Source of the DNA: Neostapfia colusana
Lineage: Eukaryota > Streptophyta > Magnoliopsida > Poales > Poaceae
Length of the DNA stretch: 64,000 bases
Reading direction: 5' to 3'
Assembly (NCBI GenBank): GCA_030760725.1
Contig: JASWHV010000012.1
Span: 78,442,968-78,506,967, forward strand
Shown in pieces: positions 21,120 through 34,358 of this stretch (position 1 is its first letter; each line of letters starts with the position of its first letter). The translations under genes were made by a program, and so were the position numbers. A model generated the notes under the pieces. It did no database searches. It was not told where the DNA came from and saw only the letters and a list, made by a program, of their open reading frames with translations.

Positions 21120-24100
21120 TGACACGACCCCAATGGTCCTGTCGAGCCAGGATCACGCTGAGGGGTGCTGCGTTGCACAGCACCGTATAACACACGTCAA
21201 AGGTACGAAGTGGAAGCGGAAATTTTATTACATAAACAAGTTTATGAACATGTTTACATCAAAATACGTTTAGTCTGCACTCGCGGGCGTAGACTACGCA
21301 TCAAGTCACGTTCAGCCCTCGAACGTGTCCTTGCTAGCACACACACACTAACTCTGCGGCGTGCACGACTCCCACTCGACGGGGTTCCCCTCCTGGGGTT
21401 CCGTCTCCTCTTCGGGAGTCCCTTCCTCATAGAACCCTGCAAAAGCTTCAAACACAAGCAGTGAGCACGAAGGCTCAGCAAGTCTGACCCGTCTCACCTA
21501 AACGTGGAACTTCTACATGAGGGTAATGGGTTACATGAGGTAAAAATTCAGTTGCAAGGACTCGCCTAATTAGTAGAACCTTACTTTCATGTTTTAGCAG
21601 CAGGTTGTGGAGAACCTTACGCTAGGGCACATGAGAGAGCCGCAATCAAACAAGAGACGCATTTCTCTCATGTACTTTGCCCAAGGTTGAAAAGAACTTT
21701 AGTTAGCTCTAAGCTACAGCATATCATTAACAATCAATGTCCAGGTTTCAATCAGCAACATTTTAACATGTGACTAGCCTGTTCTTTCTACGTCACGGTA
21801 CAGTGAACAAGTGGTACTCACTGACCGCGAGGGACGGCGATTATAATCGATTTACACCTGCAGGGTTACCCGAACAACCCGTCACGTACGCCCGTACTCG
21901 ATGTTGCCTACAACAACCATCACGGACGCCCTACACGACTACCTTTCGCCCGTTAGCCAAATGTTGAACCGGTCCAATCGTCCCGAGCAAGAGGTCTCTG
22001 CACGCGCATCTCAGTGCCGCCAGCCGATTTACACCTCGAGCTCTCAACCTACCCTCAGAACGACCAGCTATGCCTCAACACCCAGCTACCCGAGTTACAT
22101 CGGTTTCCCGGTTCCCATATAGCCGGTAGGTCTTCGGTACTGTTCTAGCTTGTTCAACAGGCCCGCACACGGCTCGGTCCTCAATCGACACAAGTGGAGC
22201 TATAGCACACAGGCCCCAAAGTCCTGCTGCCCTTACTCTCCGCTCGGTCTCATTTTCTTTCCATATGTATCATGTGCTATCTGTACCCGAGCAATGTGCC
22301 TCTGGCCTATTCTCGCGAGTAGTTCCAACTACTCGACTTGTACCGAATCCTACTCTATCCTAGCAATGCAGTAGCTAACGGGGTTTGCAATCCTAAACCC
22401 AATCCATGGTTCTCTTGTCTATGCAGTGGGGCTTCCAAACAAGACTCTAATGCACATAATAAAGGAAACAAGTATGTGCTCAAAACAATAAAAATTTGTA
22501 AAAAGGTTAATGCAAACCGGAGCTTGCCTTGCTGCTCTTGGTCGTAGGCTATCTGTTCCTCCGGAGTAACGAAGTCTAGGACTTCGGGTTCCTCCTCGAC
22601 CTTAGCGACTACATGATAAGAGCAATATATGTATCAATTTAAATGCATTTGTATTAACTTTGAAGTTGTGAAGTCTATAACCCTTGCTAGACAGACCTAA
22701 TGACTGTGGAACTTTTACTGTGACTTGGTTACAACCTAAACAGAGACTTGGTCAAGTTTTAGTTGCAGCAAAGCTCATTTGAGCCCTCCACAATTAATTA
22801 TGGCCTTGACCTTAATTAGAACTCTTAGGGTGTTCTAGGAATTTTCTTAAAGCAAACTATGACTTTCTGAAAACTATATTTTCAGAGGGTTCTAATGGAG
22901 TTGGTCTCACTTAATTTGAAGGTTCCTAGCTAAAGTTATGAGCTAAACAATTTCAGAGAAAATTCTGAAAATGTTTCTGAACATTTTTCTATTTTCTCTG
23001 GAACAGTTTCACTAATCACACCATTAGGTGGATCAAATGAGCTCCAATGGGTCTGAAATTTTTATGGTAGTTCTGGGATATTTTGGTGATCATCCCAGCA
23101 AAATTTCAGGATTTTCGTCCACAGGATTCTCCAGTTAAAATTCCAAACATTTTAAACTTTGAGGATTTAATTCTGGAGAATTAAGGATTTTCATGAAGTG
23201 ACACTTGATTTGCTGGAAAGTACTCGGAGAGCTGAATCCAGCAAAATTTGGTTCACTCAATTTGGAGCTTTCTAGCCAAAGTTATGAGGATTTGAAGTTT
23301 GGAAGAATTCTGAAAATCGGGGGAAAAGTTTAAACTCGCGCGTGGGCCCAGGGGACACGCGTCGCACTCCGAGGCGACAGCACACCGCGGCCCACAATGA
23401 TTTTGCGTGCCAGCACACCCGATCCTGGCCGCAGCCGCATCCCGATTCAAAATATCTCCCGCTGACAGCTGGGGTCCACCCCTTCTTCAACCTCGCGACG
23501 CCCGCGCTCCGCCGCCGAGGGACCTCGCCGGAGAGCTCGCCGCCGGCTGCTGTACAGCTCCAAACTTCTTGATTCTGGCCGCCCCTGCCTACTTTTACTC
23601 GGGGAACAGGATTCTAGGGTCAGCTGCTCATGACAATGGCCGGAGCATGGTCGGCGATGAGCCGCCACCTCGGAACGACTTCGGCCATGTCGGCTGAGTT
23701 TCCTAGCACCTCAACTACTTGGTAAATCGGTCGGGAAGCATCAGTGGACCTAAGAGAAGGTTGACATGAGCTCGAGGCAGCTCGGGGAAGGCCCGAAATA
23801 GGTCCTCACCGTGCACCCGATGCCGCCCGTTCATTCCGCCATTGGTAGACCTCAAATTACGCCGGTTACAGAGGTTCTCCGTCCCAGAGTTGTGAAGGCA
23901 ACTTGTGAGTTACCGTGTCTAGCTCATGTGAGAGCGGCTTGAGGCCCTTAATCCTTTCTAGAGCACGAATTAAACAGAATCGTACCCGAAGGTCGTTCTG
24001 CACACAGAAAGGGGAAAAGTGGAAATTCGCCGCCAGTGAGCAACCACTCGAGCTGTGGCTCGGGGATGAGCAGCACCGGTCACCAGCGCGTCCAAGGGTG

Positions 24101-25157
24101 CCTTGGCTCGGGCGTGACAACGCCCTGGTTGGGCTGTCCACGAGAGCCTGAGGTGCGGCGGTTCCAAGTCCCGAATTTGATCTTTTGGCACAGCCGATAT
24201 CAATCGGTTTCAACTGAATTCTAGCAACGGGGAGGACGGAGGAGGTCTCTAGTACCTTGCTGGGGCTCTGGAGTGGACGGAGGGAGCTGCGATCGGCGTC
24301 CTCCGATCGATTCCGAGCTGCGGAAATTTTCGGCCGGCGCTGAATTCTTGCGGGGAATAATGGCGGTGCCTCGGCCGGGAAGGGGGGCAGGCGCCTTAAG
24401 AAGGCTCTGCACCGCCTCACGCCCGCGCGTGGGCAAGCAGCTGCTGGCGCGGCGGCTGCCCTCGGTGGCGATCACCGCTGCGGCTCGGCGACCCGAGTGA
24501 AAAAGTCTCAGTCGGTTTGATCTGAGCAGTGGCTGACATGTGGGTCCCACTTCCAGTTTTAACCTCTGAAATTTACTCCTAATCACTGTTGTAAACAGTG
24601 AACCCCATACTACCCTTGGTAATTCAAATTATTCACTTATGAGCCATTTGAATTGATCAAAGTTCAAATGAGGTTTGGTTTGAATGAATTTCAGCACAAG
24701 TTCAGTTTGAAATCCAAATAAAGTTTGAATTTCTCCCACTTAGCTCATGTCAAGATCAACTCCAAATGGAGTGAAAATTGGTGTGTGAGCTCACAAAAAT
24801 GTGCTGAGTAAGAATATGCCTCCCACTTTTAAATTCATGGGATACAAGCAGTTTGAATTTGAATATGGTTTCAAACTGCCCTCTTCCTAACTATACCCAA
24901 AATGACCTCAAAAAGGTTTTGAATTTGGGTGAAACTTGGCATGGACATCCTTAGTAAAGTGTAGGAGTTTTCATATGTCCAGCCCATCTATATCACATGT
25001 GGGAAATACCACTTTTGCAATGTGTGAGTTTGTTCTCTAATGAGCATGTTGATAATTGTTACTTGCTCTTCATTTGTTTTTATCATCCTTCCTCAAATGA
25101 GGTGTGTGGTGTGGTGATGAACACTGCAAATGTGTGTCAAAAACTGAGGCCCTTACA
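21120..25157 (-). repeat. 3' LTR of element 2 (4038 bp)
   Basis: Read on the minus strand it starts TGTAAGGG at 25157 and ends GTGTCA at 21120. It matches the other family LTRs throughout, with more point differences than the element 3 pair. It holds the acidic exons at 22528-22608 and 21348-21436. Confidence 0.92.
21348..22608 (-). CDS. LTR-resident spliced acidic ORF, last two exons (element 2, 3' LTR)
   Basis: Exon A is 22608 down to 22528 (81 nt) and exon B is 21436 down to 21348, stop TAG. The acceptors, the AAG|GCAAGC donor and the phase 1 joints are the same as in element 1. Exon A has one amino-acid change (Leu to Ile). The intron is 1091 nt. The candidate first exon 23668-23599 keeps the phase 1 donor, but its ATG is GTG here, which weakens that choice of start. 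The reading frame of the two exons has stayed open although pol of this element is broken. Confidence 0.48.
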
Positions 25158-25192
25158 TTCCTCCCCCCTTAAAAGAATCTCGCCCCGAGATT
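25158..25192 (-). promoter_or_regulatory. Polypurine tract and adjacent hairpin, element 2
   Basis: On the minus strand AAGGGGGGAGGAA precedes the LTR start. The stem AATCTCG / CGAGATT with a 3-base loop lies at 25176-25192, as in the other three elements; only the loop sequence differs. Confidence 0.8.
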
Positions 25193-25226
25193 ATAAGGTG
25201 AAAATAAGAGAGAGGACGGTAGAAAA

Positions 25227-28200
25227 TTACCGGATATGTGACGTGAAAAAGTTGGGGTAGTTAGTGCGAAGGAATTCTTCGCTCTCCCATGTCGCTTCGT
25301 CCATGGAGTGATTGCTCCATAGAACCTTGTAGAACCACAACGTACGGTTGCGTGTGGTTCGGGCCTTTTCATCAATAATCTGCACCGGTTCCTCCCGATA
25401 GGTGAGATCCGGTTGCAGTTCTTCAATGTCTTCCAGCTGAACGGTAGTTGATAGCTTGAGACACTTCCTCAGCTGGGAAATGTGAAAGACGTCGTGCACA
25501 CCGGAAAGTGCTTCTGGTAATTTCAGCCGGTATGCCACCGATCCACATCTTTCGGTAATCTGGAATGGACCGATGAAGCGGGGTGCTAACTTTCCTCTCA
25601 CCCCAAATCTGTTTACGCCCTTCATTGGAGACACCCGTAGGTATACGTGATCTCCAACTTCGAATTGTAATGGGCGCCTTCTCCGGTCCACATACTGTTT
25701 CTGACGGGATTGAGCGGCTTTTAGGTTCTCTTGAATTAGTCGAACCTTTTTCTTCCGCGTTGTTGACAAGGTCAATCCCGAAGGTAACCCTTACGCCAGA
25801 CTCACACCAGTTCAATGGTGTGCGGCATTTTCTTCCATATAGCGCCTCGTAGGGCGCCATCTTGATGCTGGCTTGGTACCCATTGTTGTACGAGAACTCA
25901 GCTAACGGCAAGTGATCATCCCAATTCTTGCCGTGGTTGATAGCGCAAGCTCGTAGCATATCTTCTAAGATTTGATTTACCCGCTCCGTTTGCCCATCCG
26001 TCTGCGGGTGGTAGGCTGAACTACGGATCAGCTTCGTCCCCAAGGCAGCATGCAGCTGCTCCCAAAAACGGGACACAAATAAAGTGCCCCGATCCGATAT
26101 GATAGTACGGGGTACGCCGTATAAGCATAGGATCCGTGAGATGTACAGTTCAGCGTACTTCTTGGCATTGTAATTTGTGTTGACCGGGATGAAATGGGCA
26201 ACTTTGGTGAGCCAATCGACGATCACCCACACCGAATCATGTTTCTGCAAGGTGGTGGTTAAACCGACGATGAAGTCCATGCTCACGTCCTCCAACTTCC
26301 ATGCAGGAATGCCCAGTGGTTGTAGCAGTCCCGGTTTCCGCATGTGGTCTGCCTTCACCCTTCGACATGTATCACACTCGGACACGTATTTTGCAGTCTC
26401 TCGATTCATCCGTGTCCATCAAAACTTTCTTCTGAGTTCTTGATACATCTTGTTGCTGCCGGGGTGAATAGAAAATTTTGACAAGTGAGCCTCATCAAAG
26501 ATTTTCTTCCATAATTCTGGGTTTCGGGGTACGACGATCCGGTCCTTGAACCATAGGACGTCGTCTCCGTCCTTCCGGAAACATTTCAGTTCCCCACTGT
26601 CTACACGTCTCCGCAAATGTGACATGCCCTTATCATTCTTCTGGGCTGCCGCTATCTCTTCACGGATGGTGGGGATCAAAGCTAGGTTGTAGAGAGCTCC
26701 GTGTAGAATCACATGTAGTGGTGGTTCGCTCTCTTCCAACGTGTGATGGTCAGAGTATTGACGTGTGACTTGCGGCTCAGCGCATATGCCACTACGTTTG
26801 CCTTGCCCGGATGATAATGGATCTCTATCTCGTAATCCTTTATCAGTTCTAACCATCTTCGTTGCCTCATGTTCAGCTCCTTCTGAGTGAATATGTACTT
26901 GAGGCTTTTGTGGTCGGTATACAAATGTACGAGGTTACTGAGTAGGTAGTGCCTCCACATTTTCAATGCAAGTACCACGGCAGCGAGCTCCAAATCGTGA
27001 ATCGGATAATTCTGCTCATGGTTCCTAAGCTGCCCTGACCCATACGCGACCACCCTTCGGTCTTGCATCAGCACACATCCGAGCCCAATGCCGGATGCAT
27101 CGCAGTACACATCGAACGGTTTTGTTGTGTCTGGCTGCGCCAAAACCGGTGCTGATGTCAGGTTCTTGACTAAAGCCTTGAATGCTGCTTCACATGTTGG
27201 ACTCCAAACATATTTGGTAGCCTTCTTCAGCAGCTCTGTCATTGGCTTGGCAATCTTCGAGAAGTTCGGAATGAACCTTCGATAATATCCCGCGAGTCCG
27301 AGGAAACTCCGTACCTCATGAACAGTCCTCGGGGATTTCCAATTCAGCACTTGCGTGATCTTGCTCGGGTCCACAGTGATACCCTCCGCTGAGATGATAT
27401 GCCCGAGGAAAGGCACTTGCGATATCCAAAACTCGCATTTGCTGAATTTTGCGTATAACTTGTGATCCCGCAGCCGTTGCAAGACTATACGCAGATATTT
27501 CTTGTGATCTTCCTCCGACTTGGAATATACTAGGATGTCGTCGATGAAGACCACGACAAACTTGTCCAGCTCCGGCATGAACACCGAGTTCATTAAGTAC
27601 ATGAAGTGAGCTGGAGCATTGGTGAGGCCGAAGGACATGACCAGGTACTCATAAAGTCCGTACCTCGTCGAGAAAGCCGTCTTTGGAATGTCCTCAGCCC
27701 TTATCTTAATCTGATGGTACCCGGATCTTAAATCCATTTTGGAAAAGATCTTTGCTTCGACCAACTGATCAAACAACATGTCGATCCGTGGCAACGGGCA
27801 CTTGTTCTTGATGGTTACGGCATTCAATGGACGATAGTCCACACAAAGCTGCAACGTCTCATCCTTCTTCTTGACAAATAATGCCGAACAACCCCATGGA
27901 GAGGAGCTCGGCCTAATAAAACCCTTTTCCAGAAGGTCCGTGAGCTGAGTCTTCAGTTCAGCCAACTCCTTGGGCGCCATCTTGTACGACCTTCGGGATA
28001 TTGGCATGGTTCCCGGTGCAAGTTCAATCTTGAACTCCACCTCTCTATCGGGCGGCATCCCTGGCAAATCGTCCGGGAATACATCAGGGAACTCTCGGAC
28101 CACCGGAATATCTTCCAATCTGATGGTTGTGGCTTGATAGACACTTGGAAGTTTTATTTCTGGACTGTCCAGAAATAATGAGTGAGACTCGTGCACTTCG

Positions 28201-29783
28201 GAGTTCAAGTGCACGACTCGGAGGACGGTGTCTAAAACAGCGCCGTGGCGGGTTAACCACGACATCCCTAAGATGACATCGACCTTTTGTCCCTCTAAAA
28301 TTATGAGAGACGTAGGGTAAACTCTACCCTCTAAGCACAATGGCGCTTTTGGGACCATCATGCTTGCTGAAATTTTCCCACCCGGTGAACATATCACATA
28401 AGGACTATCGGTGGGTAGTATTTGCAAGCTATACTTGTCAATGAAAGCTTGGCTAATGAAGCTATGCGTAGCGCCTGAATCAAATAGTACTATAGCGGGA
28501 TGCTGGTGGAGTTGGAACATACCCGCAAGGATTGGATCGCCCTCCGGCACGTACTCAATGGCAAGCTGGTGGACGGTGCCGGGCCTAGGGTTTGCCCGCC
28601 ACGCATTAGTAGGGTTCCGGGGCTGATTCCTCCCCGGAAACTGTGGTGCCACTCCGCCGCCTTGCCTCTCCGGGCAACTGCTCGCGAAGTGCCCTGGACG
28701 ACCACACTTGTAACATGTGGCCGCTGCTGGTGGAGTGCTCGGTGGACAAAAGCCCGGCATGCGTTGCTGAGGTGCAAACGCACGCGGCATCGCCCGCTGC
28801 TGCTGTTGTTGTTGCGGTGGTACTGGCAGTGCCGGCCGGAATGCCGGTGAAGAATACGGCCGACTGCGGAACGGCATCGACCACTGTGGTGGCTGCCAGT
28901 GTGGACCTGATGGTGGGCGATTCACCATCCGAAACTTCTGAGAAGGACCGCCTCCTTCTCCGCTGCTCTGCGGCGCGCTTCGCTTTCGCTCTGCCGCCGC
29001 CAACTCCTTACCGGAGTCCTCCTGAACAATCGCAGCATCAATGATGTCATTGAGGCTGCCGCGATTGAACATCGTCAACTTGTCCTTCAGGAGCGGGTTC
29101 AGCCCCTGGTAAAAGTGGTCCCGCCGCTTCTCATCCGTATCTGCGTGATACGATGCGTAGAGCGCGAGATCGTTGAACGCTCTGGAGTATTCCAGCACGT
29201 TCCGGCTCCCTTGCTGCAGGTGTAAGAACTCCTGCATCTTCCTCTTCATCAAACCTGGCGGTATATGATAGGCCCTGAAGGCCGTCCGGAACTCCGTCCA
29301 GGTCATCACTCAGTCGGTGGGCAGTGAAGCACAGAAGTTGGCCCACCACGCGCTCGCGGATCCTTGGAGCTGCTGGACCGCGAACTGAGTCTTGTGCTGC
29401 TCGCTTATCTGGAGCAGCCCGAGCTTCATCTCTATGGCGCGGAGCCAGTTGTCCCCGTCAAGTGGTTCATCCGCCCTTGAGAATACTGGGGGATGAGTCG
29501 CCAGGAAGTCGGAGTAGGAGCTCTGTTGACGCTCCTCCCGGTCTTGACGTCTCTCTGGGCGAGACGTATTGGCGATAAGAGTCTGCAGCAACTCTGTGTG
29601 TTGCTGATGTGAGCCCGCCATTGCCGCGACGATGTCGGCCAATGTAACCGTTGGCAGTGGCGGTGGCGGTGTTTGCTGTTGCTGTTGCTGCTGCTGTCCC
29701 GAGGAGTCCTCGGGAGGTGGTTGGGAGGTCTCTCCCCCTTGACTGGTACCCCCAACGTCAGGGTTGGCACGAGTACGCGTCAT
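25227..29783 (-). pseudogene. gag-pol: Gag-pol of element 2, two stops and two frameshifts
   Basis: Colinear with the intact element 3 polyprotein. Gag starts at 29783 (MTRTRANPDVGG). Damage: CGA to TGA stop at 29310-29312 in gag; a 1-base deletion near 26741 after RNase H; TGG to TGA stop at 26419-26421 in the integrase zinc-finger region; a 1-base insertion near 25748. In addition the RNase H motif VVADALSR reads VVAYALSR (codon 26784-26786), losing an acidic residue of the active site. Zinc knuckle (CYKCGRPGHFASSC), protease DSGATH, RT FIDD and chromodomain are otherwise recognisable. It is not functional as it stands. Confidence 0.94.
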
Positions 29784-30055
29784 TCTGAAATTCAAAACAG
29801 CAGCGATTAGCACATGTCTTACTTAAAATTCCATAAGCAACAATAGGTATTGAAGTGACACATGATTAATTTGCACAACATTCACATATATTGATAAAGC
29901 ATAAACTTTATACAAGATACATTATTCTCGGATCTCCGAGAAGTCGTGTTCATGTCGTCACTACCTATACATACGCTACTGTCTACCTGATATGTCACTG
30001 ATTACAAAAGTTGGGTTACGCTACCCTAGCTGCCCTACTTGGCAACCGTAACCCC

Positions 30056-31000
30056 CTACTCGGAGTAGAACTCGACCTCCTGTGGGTCGTCCTCCTCCGG
30101 TACTTCTGCTGGTGGGTCTGGATCTACCACCTCTTCACCCATCCCGGGTTCTCCCATTGCTGGAAGACCCAAGACCACCGGTATGCCTAACACCGGAGGT
30201 ACGAGGTCCTGCAAAGCATGCACCTCGTCCATAGCCTGGTTGTAATCCTCTTCCCAGCCTTGTCCTTCCTCAATCGCGTCGTCCCGCTCTTGAGCAAGGT
30301 CCTCATTCTGCTGGGTTAGGGTCTGCACCAGCTCTTGCAACGCCGCGATGTCAACACGGCTCTTCTTCTTTGCCTTCTTCAGACGATGCAACTGATTATG
30401 CTGTTCATTCAGTCGCTTAATCGTCGGAAGGAGCACATTGCGGAGTGCGCTGTGGGCACTCTCGAAATGATCTCCACGGCTTGTGCTCTCCTTGAGCTTT
30501 GTGGCGAGATGCTCCGTATGAACAGCTTGGCTGTCCATCACGGCGTTTCCCGCCCTCATCTGGAGGCTGAGATTTGCCTCCGCGGGGTTGTACCTTGGGC
30601 AACTCGGGTCCGTTGCTTCCAGGTACCTCCCTTCCCACACATGCTGAGCTCGTCCCTCCACCGGAATGAGTGCGTATGGAGCGCCCTCCATAGCCTGCAC
30701 ATGTAGTTGGCAGAAATGTGACATAGCGTCACGGGCTGCCACTTGCCACATCCCTTCCGGTTGTCTTCCTCTCACCGTGACGGTGAACGGCACCCAACCG
30801 GGTGGCGTAGGTCCTGCAGGGACCTCGACATGGATCGTCCACGTCTTGTTCCCCTCTTCGCCTCCTTCCTTGGCGACGTATTGCGGCATCTGGTTGTACC
30901 CGAAATATTGGAGCATTTGCCGCAATGCTTCCGGGTAGCCGCTATGGTGAGAACAGTGGGACATCACCCACCCGTTCTCTAATTGCTTATCTGCTGTCAT
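30056..31000 (-). CDS. ORF0 of element 2, intact (314 aa)
   Basis: The uninterrupted frame starts at 31000, directly after TTTTTACAG on the minus strand, and ends 272 bases before the gag ATG. Residues about 20-105 have an alpha-beta-beta-beta-alpha pattern with MPQY, WTIHVEVP, PFTVTV and a final helix; I read this as dsRNA-binding-like, but the usual KKxAK contact motif is absent. Residues about 165-260 form a coiled coil with a basic patch (LKKAKKKSR), and the last about 35 residues are strongly acidic. Rice RIRE3/RIRE8 are known to have an extra ORF here (recalled). It differs from the element 3 copy by scattered substitutions and no indels, although pol beside it is dead. Confidence 0.85.
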   Translation of the reverse strand: MTADKQLENGWVMSHCSHHSGYPEALRQMLQYFGYNQMPQYVAKEGGEEGNKTWTIHVEVPAGPTPPGWVPFTVTVRGRQPEGMWQVAARDAMSHFCQLHVQAMEGAPYALIPVEGRAQHVWEGRYLEATDPSCPRYNPAEANLSLQMRAGNAVMDSQAVHTEHLATKLKESTSRGDHFESAHSALRNVLLPTIKRLNEQHNQLHRLKKAKKKSRVDIAALQELVQTLTQQNEDLAQERDDAIEEGQGWEEDYNQAMDEVHALQDLVPPVLGIPVVLGLPAMGEPGMGEEVVDPDPPAEVPEEDDPQEVEFYSE

Positions 31001-32485
31001 CTGTAAAAATATATTTGAGAAATGTCAAATATTTATTTAAACAGTAAACCTCTGAGTTATAACATAAAACATGTCATTGAACCCATAAAACTTGGAAACA
31101 TAGTTCAAATTTTAAACAAATTTGACTGTTGATCTGCTGTTCCCGTGACAGCCCTGACCAGTTTCCATTTCAACCTGATTTAGGCCGTGTTGAAAGCAAA
31201 ACCAATTATGGAGCTCAACATCAAAGTTAAAGTTAACTTCAATAGCTTTCCAGAAAGTATTTGGTTGGCCTAAGATCTGTCCTGGTTCAAAAGTTATGAG
31301 ATGTCAAAGTTAACAGAATTCCTGGAGAAAATTGGACAGCACCTCCCTGCTTTAGGTACTGATTTGATCCAAGAATCCCAGTTAATTCTGTTCCTAATCT
31401 GACAAAACTTTCTGTTACAAAGTTGTAACCCCTCTCATAAGCTTTCCAGAACTACCTCATTTCCTATTTTTTTGGATTTTTAAGCAGGAAGTTATGCTTA
31501 ATTTACAGACAGTTTACAGAGAGTCTTTGCTCTGTCCTGTTTTCTGGACAGTTTCAACTCTACTGCATTTTTCGAGTGGTTAAGGGATGAAACACCTCTG
31601 GACCTCAACAAAAGAGTTGTAAAGCTCTTCCAACGCTTTCCAGAAATGTATCATCCGACCCCAACCTCGAAAGAACTCAACCTCTAACCTCTGATTAACT
31701 TCAGCCTTGATTCAGCTGAAAACAGAGTGCTCTGTCCTTAACAACCTATAAGTTGAAAACTTGTTAACTTTGAATATCCTGTTCAAGGGAAGGAGTTACA
31801 TCAAGTTTTACTACTTTGGATCAAAACCTTCAAGTTTTTAAATGAAGTTGTTTATTTAATGGGGTGTGACGTCGATGCGTCACTAGATTATGTCGGTACT
31901 ACGTCCTCACAAAGGAAAAACCTATACCGGACTTAGCCGGCTTCGTTAGTTCAGTGGCACTACTCGTCACTCGCACACGGATGCTACACGTCTACCGTTT
32001 CGTGGTAAGGCTACCTGCAGAAACTCAAACAATCATCAGACTCGGCTGCACACCGAGCCCGGAATCCATACAGTTCGTACATCCGGCCGTCATCACTCGC
32101 CCGGATGTTCTCAAGCCAAACACGCCTTGAGTTACGTGTTCACGTTTCAGACCACGTGACGGGGTCTCCCATGTTGCACCACGCACGTCAGGGACAGACG
32201 TTGCTCGAATACCCCAAACGACATGAAAAGTCGTAGAGGATACTAAAGTGGGTCGGGTTACCTGCCACCCGTGGGGCTCCACCCTTCAGCTTGTGCGCAC
32301 TGGTGGACAGCGCTTACGTGCACCCCCCAAGACATAAACGTCCCGAGATACACGATTTCCGACATAACAAATAGATTAATGTGCCACTTTCTATATACTA
32401 ATAACATCCTTATACGGGCTACTAAATCGTTCCTCACTGGATTTATGAAAAAGAAGACCTTTGTACTGTGTTAAACCTCAAGCGA
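31001..32485 (-). other. Leader of element 2
   Basis: Non-coding region between primer site and ORF0. On the minus strand a TTCTGCAG|GTAGCC donor lies at 32015/32014 and a TTTTTACAG acceptor at 31009-31001. Between them the sequence is AT-rich and intron-like (about 1013 nt). Confidence 0.65.
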
Positions 32486-32497
32486 GCTCTGATACCA
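32486..32497 (-). promoter_or_regulatory. Primer binding site of element 2 (iMet tRNA)
   Basis: On the minus strand TGGTATCAGAGC, complementary to the 3' end of plant initiator Met tRNA, lies three to four bases inside the 5' LTR end. Confidence 0.92.
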
Positions 32498-32501
32498 GCG
32501 C

Positions 32502-33157
32502 TGACACGACCCCAATGGTCCGGTCGAGCCAGGATCACGCTGAGGGGTGCTGCGTTGCACAGCACCGTATAACACACGTCAAAGGTACGAAGCGGAAGCG
32601 GAAATTTTATTACATAAACAAGTTTATGAACATGTTTACATCAAAATACATTTAGTCTGCACTCGCGGGCATAGACTACGCATCAAGTCACGTTCAGCCC
32701 TCGAACGTGTCCTTGCTAGCACACACACACATACTAACTCTGCGGCGTGCACGACTCCCACTCGACGGGGTTCCCCTCCTGGGGTTTCATCTCCTCTTCG
32801 GGAGTCCCTTCCTCATAGAACCCTGCAAAAGCTTCAAACACAAGCAGTGAGCACGAAGGCTCAGCAAGTCTGACCCGTCTCACCTAAACGTGGAACTTCT
32901 ACATGAGGGTAATGGGTTACATGAGGTAAAAATTCAGTTGCAAGGACTCGCCTAATTAGTAGAACCTTACTTTCAAGTTTTAGCAGCAGGTTGTGGAGAA
33001 CCTTACGCTAGGGCACATGAGAGAGCCGCAATCAAACAAGAAACGCATTTCTCTCATGTACTTTGCCCAAGGTTGAAAAGAACTTTAGTTAGCTCTAAGC
33101 TACAGCATATCATTAACAATCAATGTCCAGCTTTCAATCAGCAACATTTTAACATGT
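32502..33157 (-). repeat. 5' LTR of element 2, proximal part
   Basis: This part covers the LTR end (GTGTCA on the minus strand at 32502) up to the element 3 insertion point. It includes acidic exon B at 32734-32822, which here has two changes (Thr to Met and Glu to Lys, both of C-to-T/G-to-A type) but no stop. The remaining LTR continues at 51908. Confidence 0.93.
33153..33157 (+). repeat. Target duplication of element 3, left copy
   Basis: CATGT directly precedes the 5' LTR of element 3. The right copy is CATGT at 51903-51907. Confidence 0.95.
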
Positions 33158-34348
33158 TGTAAGGGCCTCAGTTTTTGACACCCATTTGTAGTGTTCATCC
33201 CCACACCACACACCTCATTTGAGGAAGAGTGATGAACACAAATGAAGAGCAAGTAACAATTATCAACATGCTCATTAGGGAACAAACTTACACATTGCAA
33301 AAGTGGTATTTCCCACATGTGATATAGATGGGCTGGACATAGGAAAAACTCCTACACTTTGCTAAGGATGTCCATGCCAAGTTTCACCCAAATTCAAAAC
33401 CTTTTTGAGGTCATCTTGGGTATAGTTAGAAAAGGGGCAGTTTGAAAACATATTCAAATTCAAACTGTTTTTATACCATGAATTTGAAAGTGGAAGGCAT
33501 ATTCTTACTCAGCACATTTTTGTGAGCTCACACACCAATTTTCACTCCATTTGGAGTTGATCTTGACATGAGCTAAGGGGGAGAAATTCAAACTTTATTT
33601 GAATTTCAAACTGAACTTGTGCTGAAATTCATTCAAACCAAACCTCATTTGAACTTTGATCAATTCAAATGGCTCATGGGGGAATAATTTGAATTGCCAA
33701 GGGTAGTATGGGGTTCACTGTTTACAACAGTGATTAGAAGTAAATTTCAGAGGTTAAAAGGAAGGGTGGGACCCACATGTCAGCCTCTACTTCAACACAA
33801 ACCGACTGAGACTTTTCACTCGGGTCGCCGAGCCGCAGCGGTGATCGCCACCGAGGCCAGCCACCGCGCCACCAGCTGCTTGCCCACGCGCGGGCATGAG
33901 GCGGTGCAGAGCCTTCTTAAGGCGCCTGCCCCCCTCCTCGGTGTAACACCCCAAATTTTGATTCAAAACCCTAAACCATGTTCAGAGGGGAATTTAAAAA
34001 TTTTTGGACGTGTTGCATGTTTTGCAAAAATTCAAATTCAAACTGGAATTCAAATTATACTCAAAACAGAAAAGAAATGGAAAAAGAAAAAGTGAAACGG
34101 GAAAAAAACCGGCTAGTGGGCCGAAACCCGCCAGCCGGCCCAGTCTCCCCCGCGCCAGCCCGCCCCCGCGTGCGCCGCGCCGTCTCTCACAGACGGGTGG
34201 GACCCGCCTGTCATCCCTAACCCCGCAACCCCGGACTCTCTCCCGCGCGCGCGCGATCGCAACCGACCGGATTTCCGCGTCCCGCAGCCCGAATTCTGGT
34301 CCCAAACGACTCAAACTCGATCGCAACAGACCCACCGCCCTCCCCCGG

Positions 34349-34358
34349 CTATAAAAAC
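34349..34358 (+). promoter_or_regulatory. TATA box of the solo LTR
   Basis: CTATAAAAAC lies in a GC-rich setting about 407 bases into the solo LTR and is followed by a C-rich start region. It points in the same direction as element 3 and could drive transcription into it, unless the solo LTR poly(A) signal at 37155 acts first. Confidence 0.65.
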
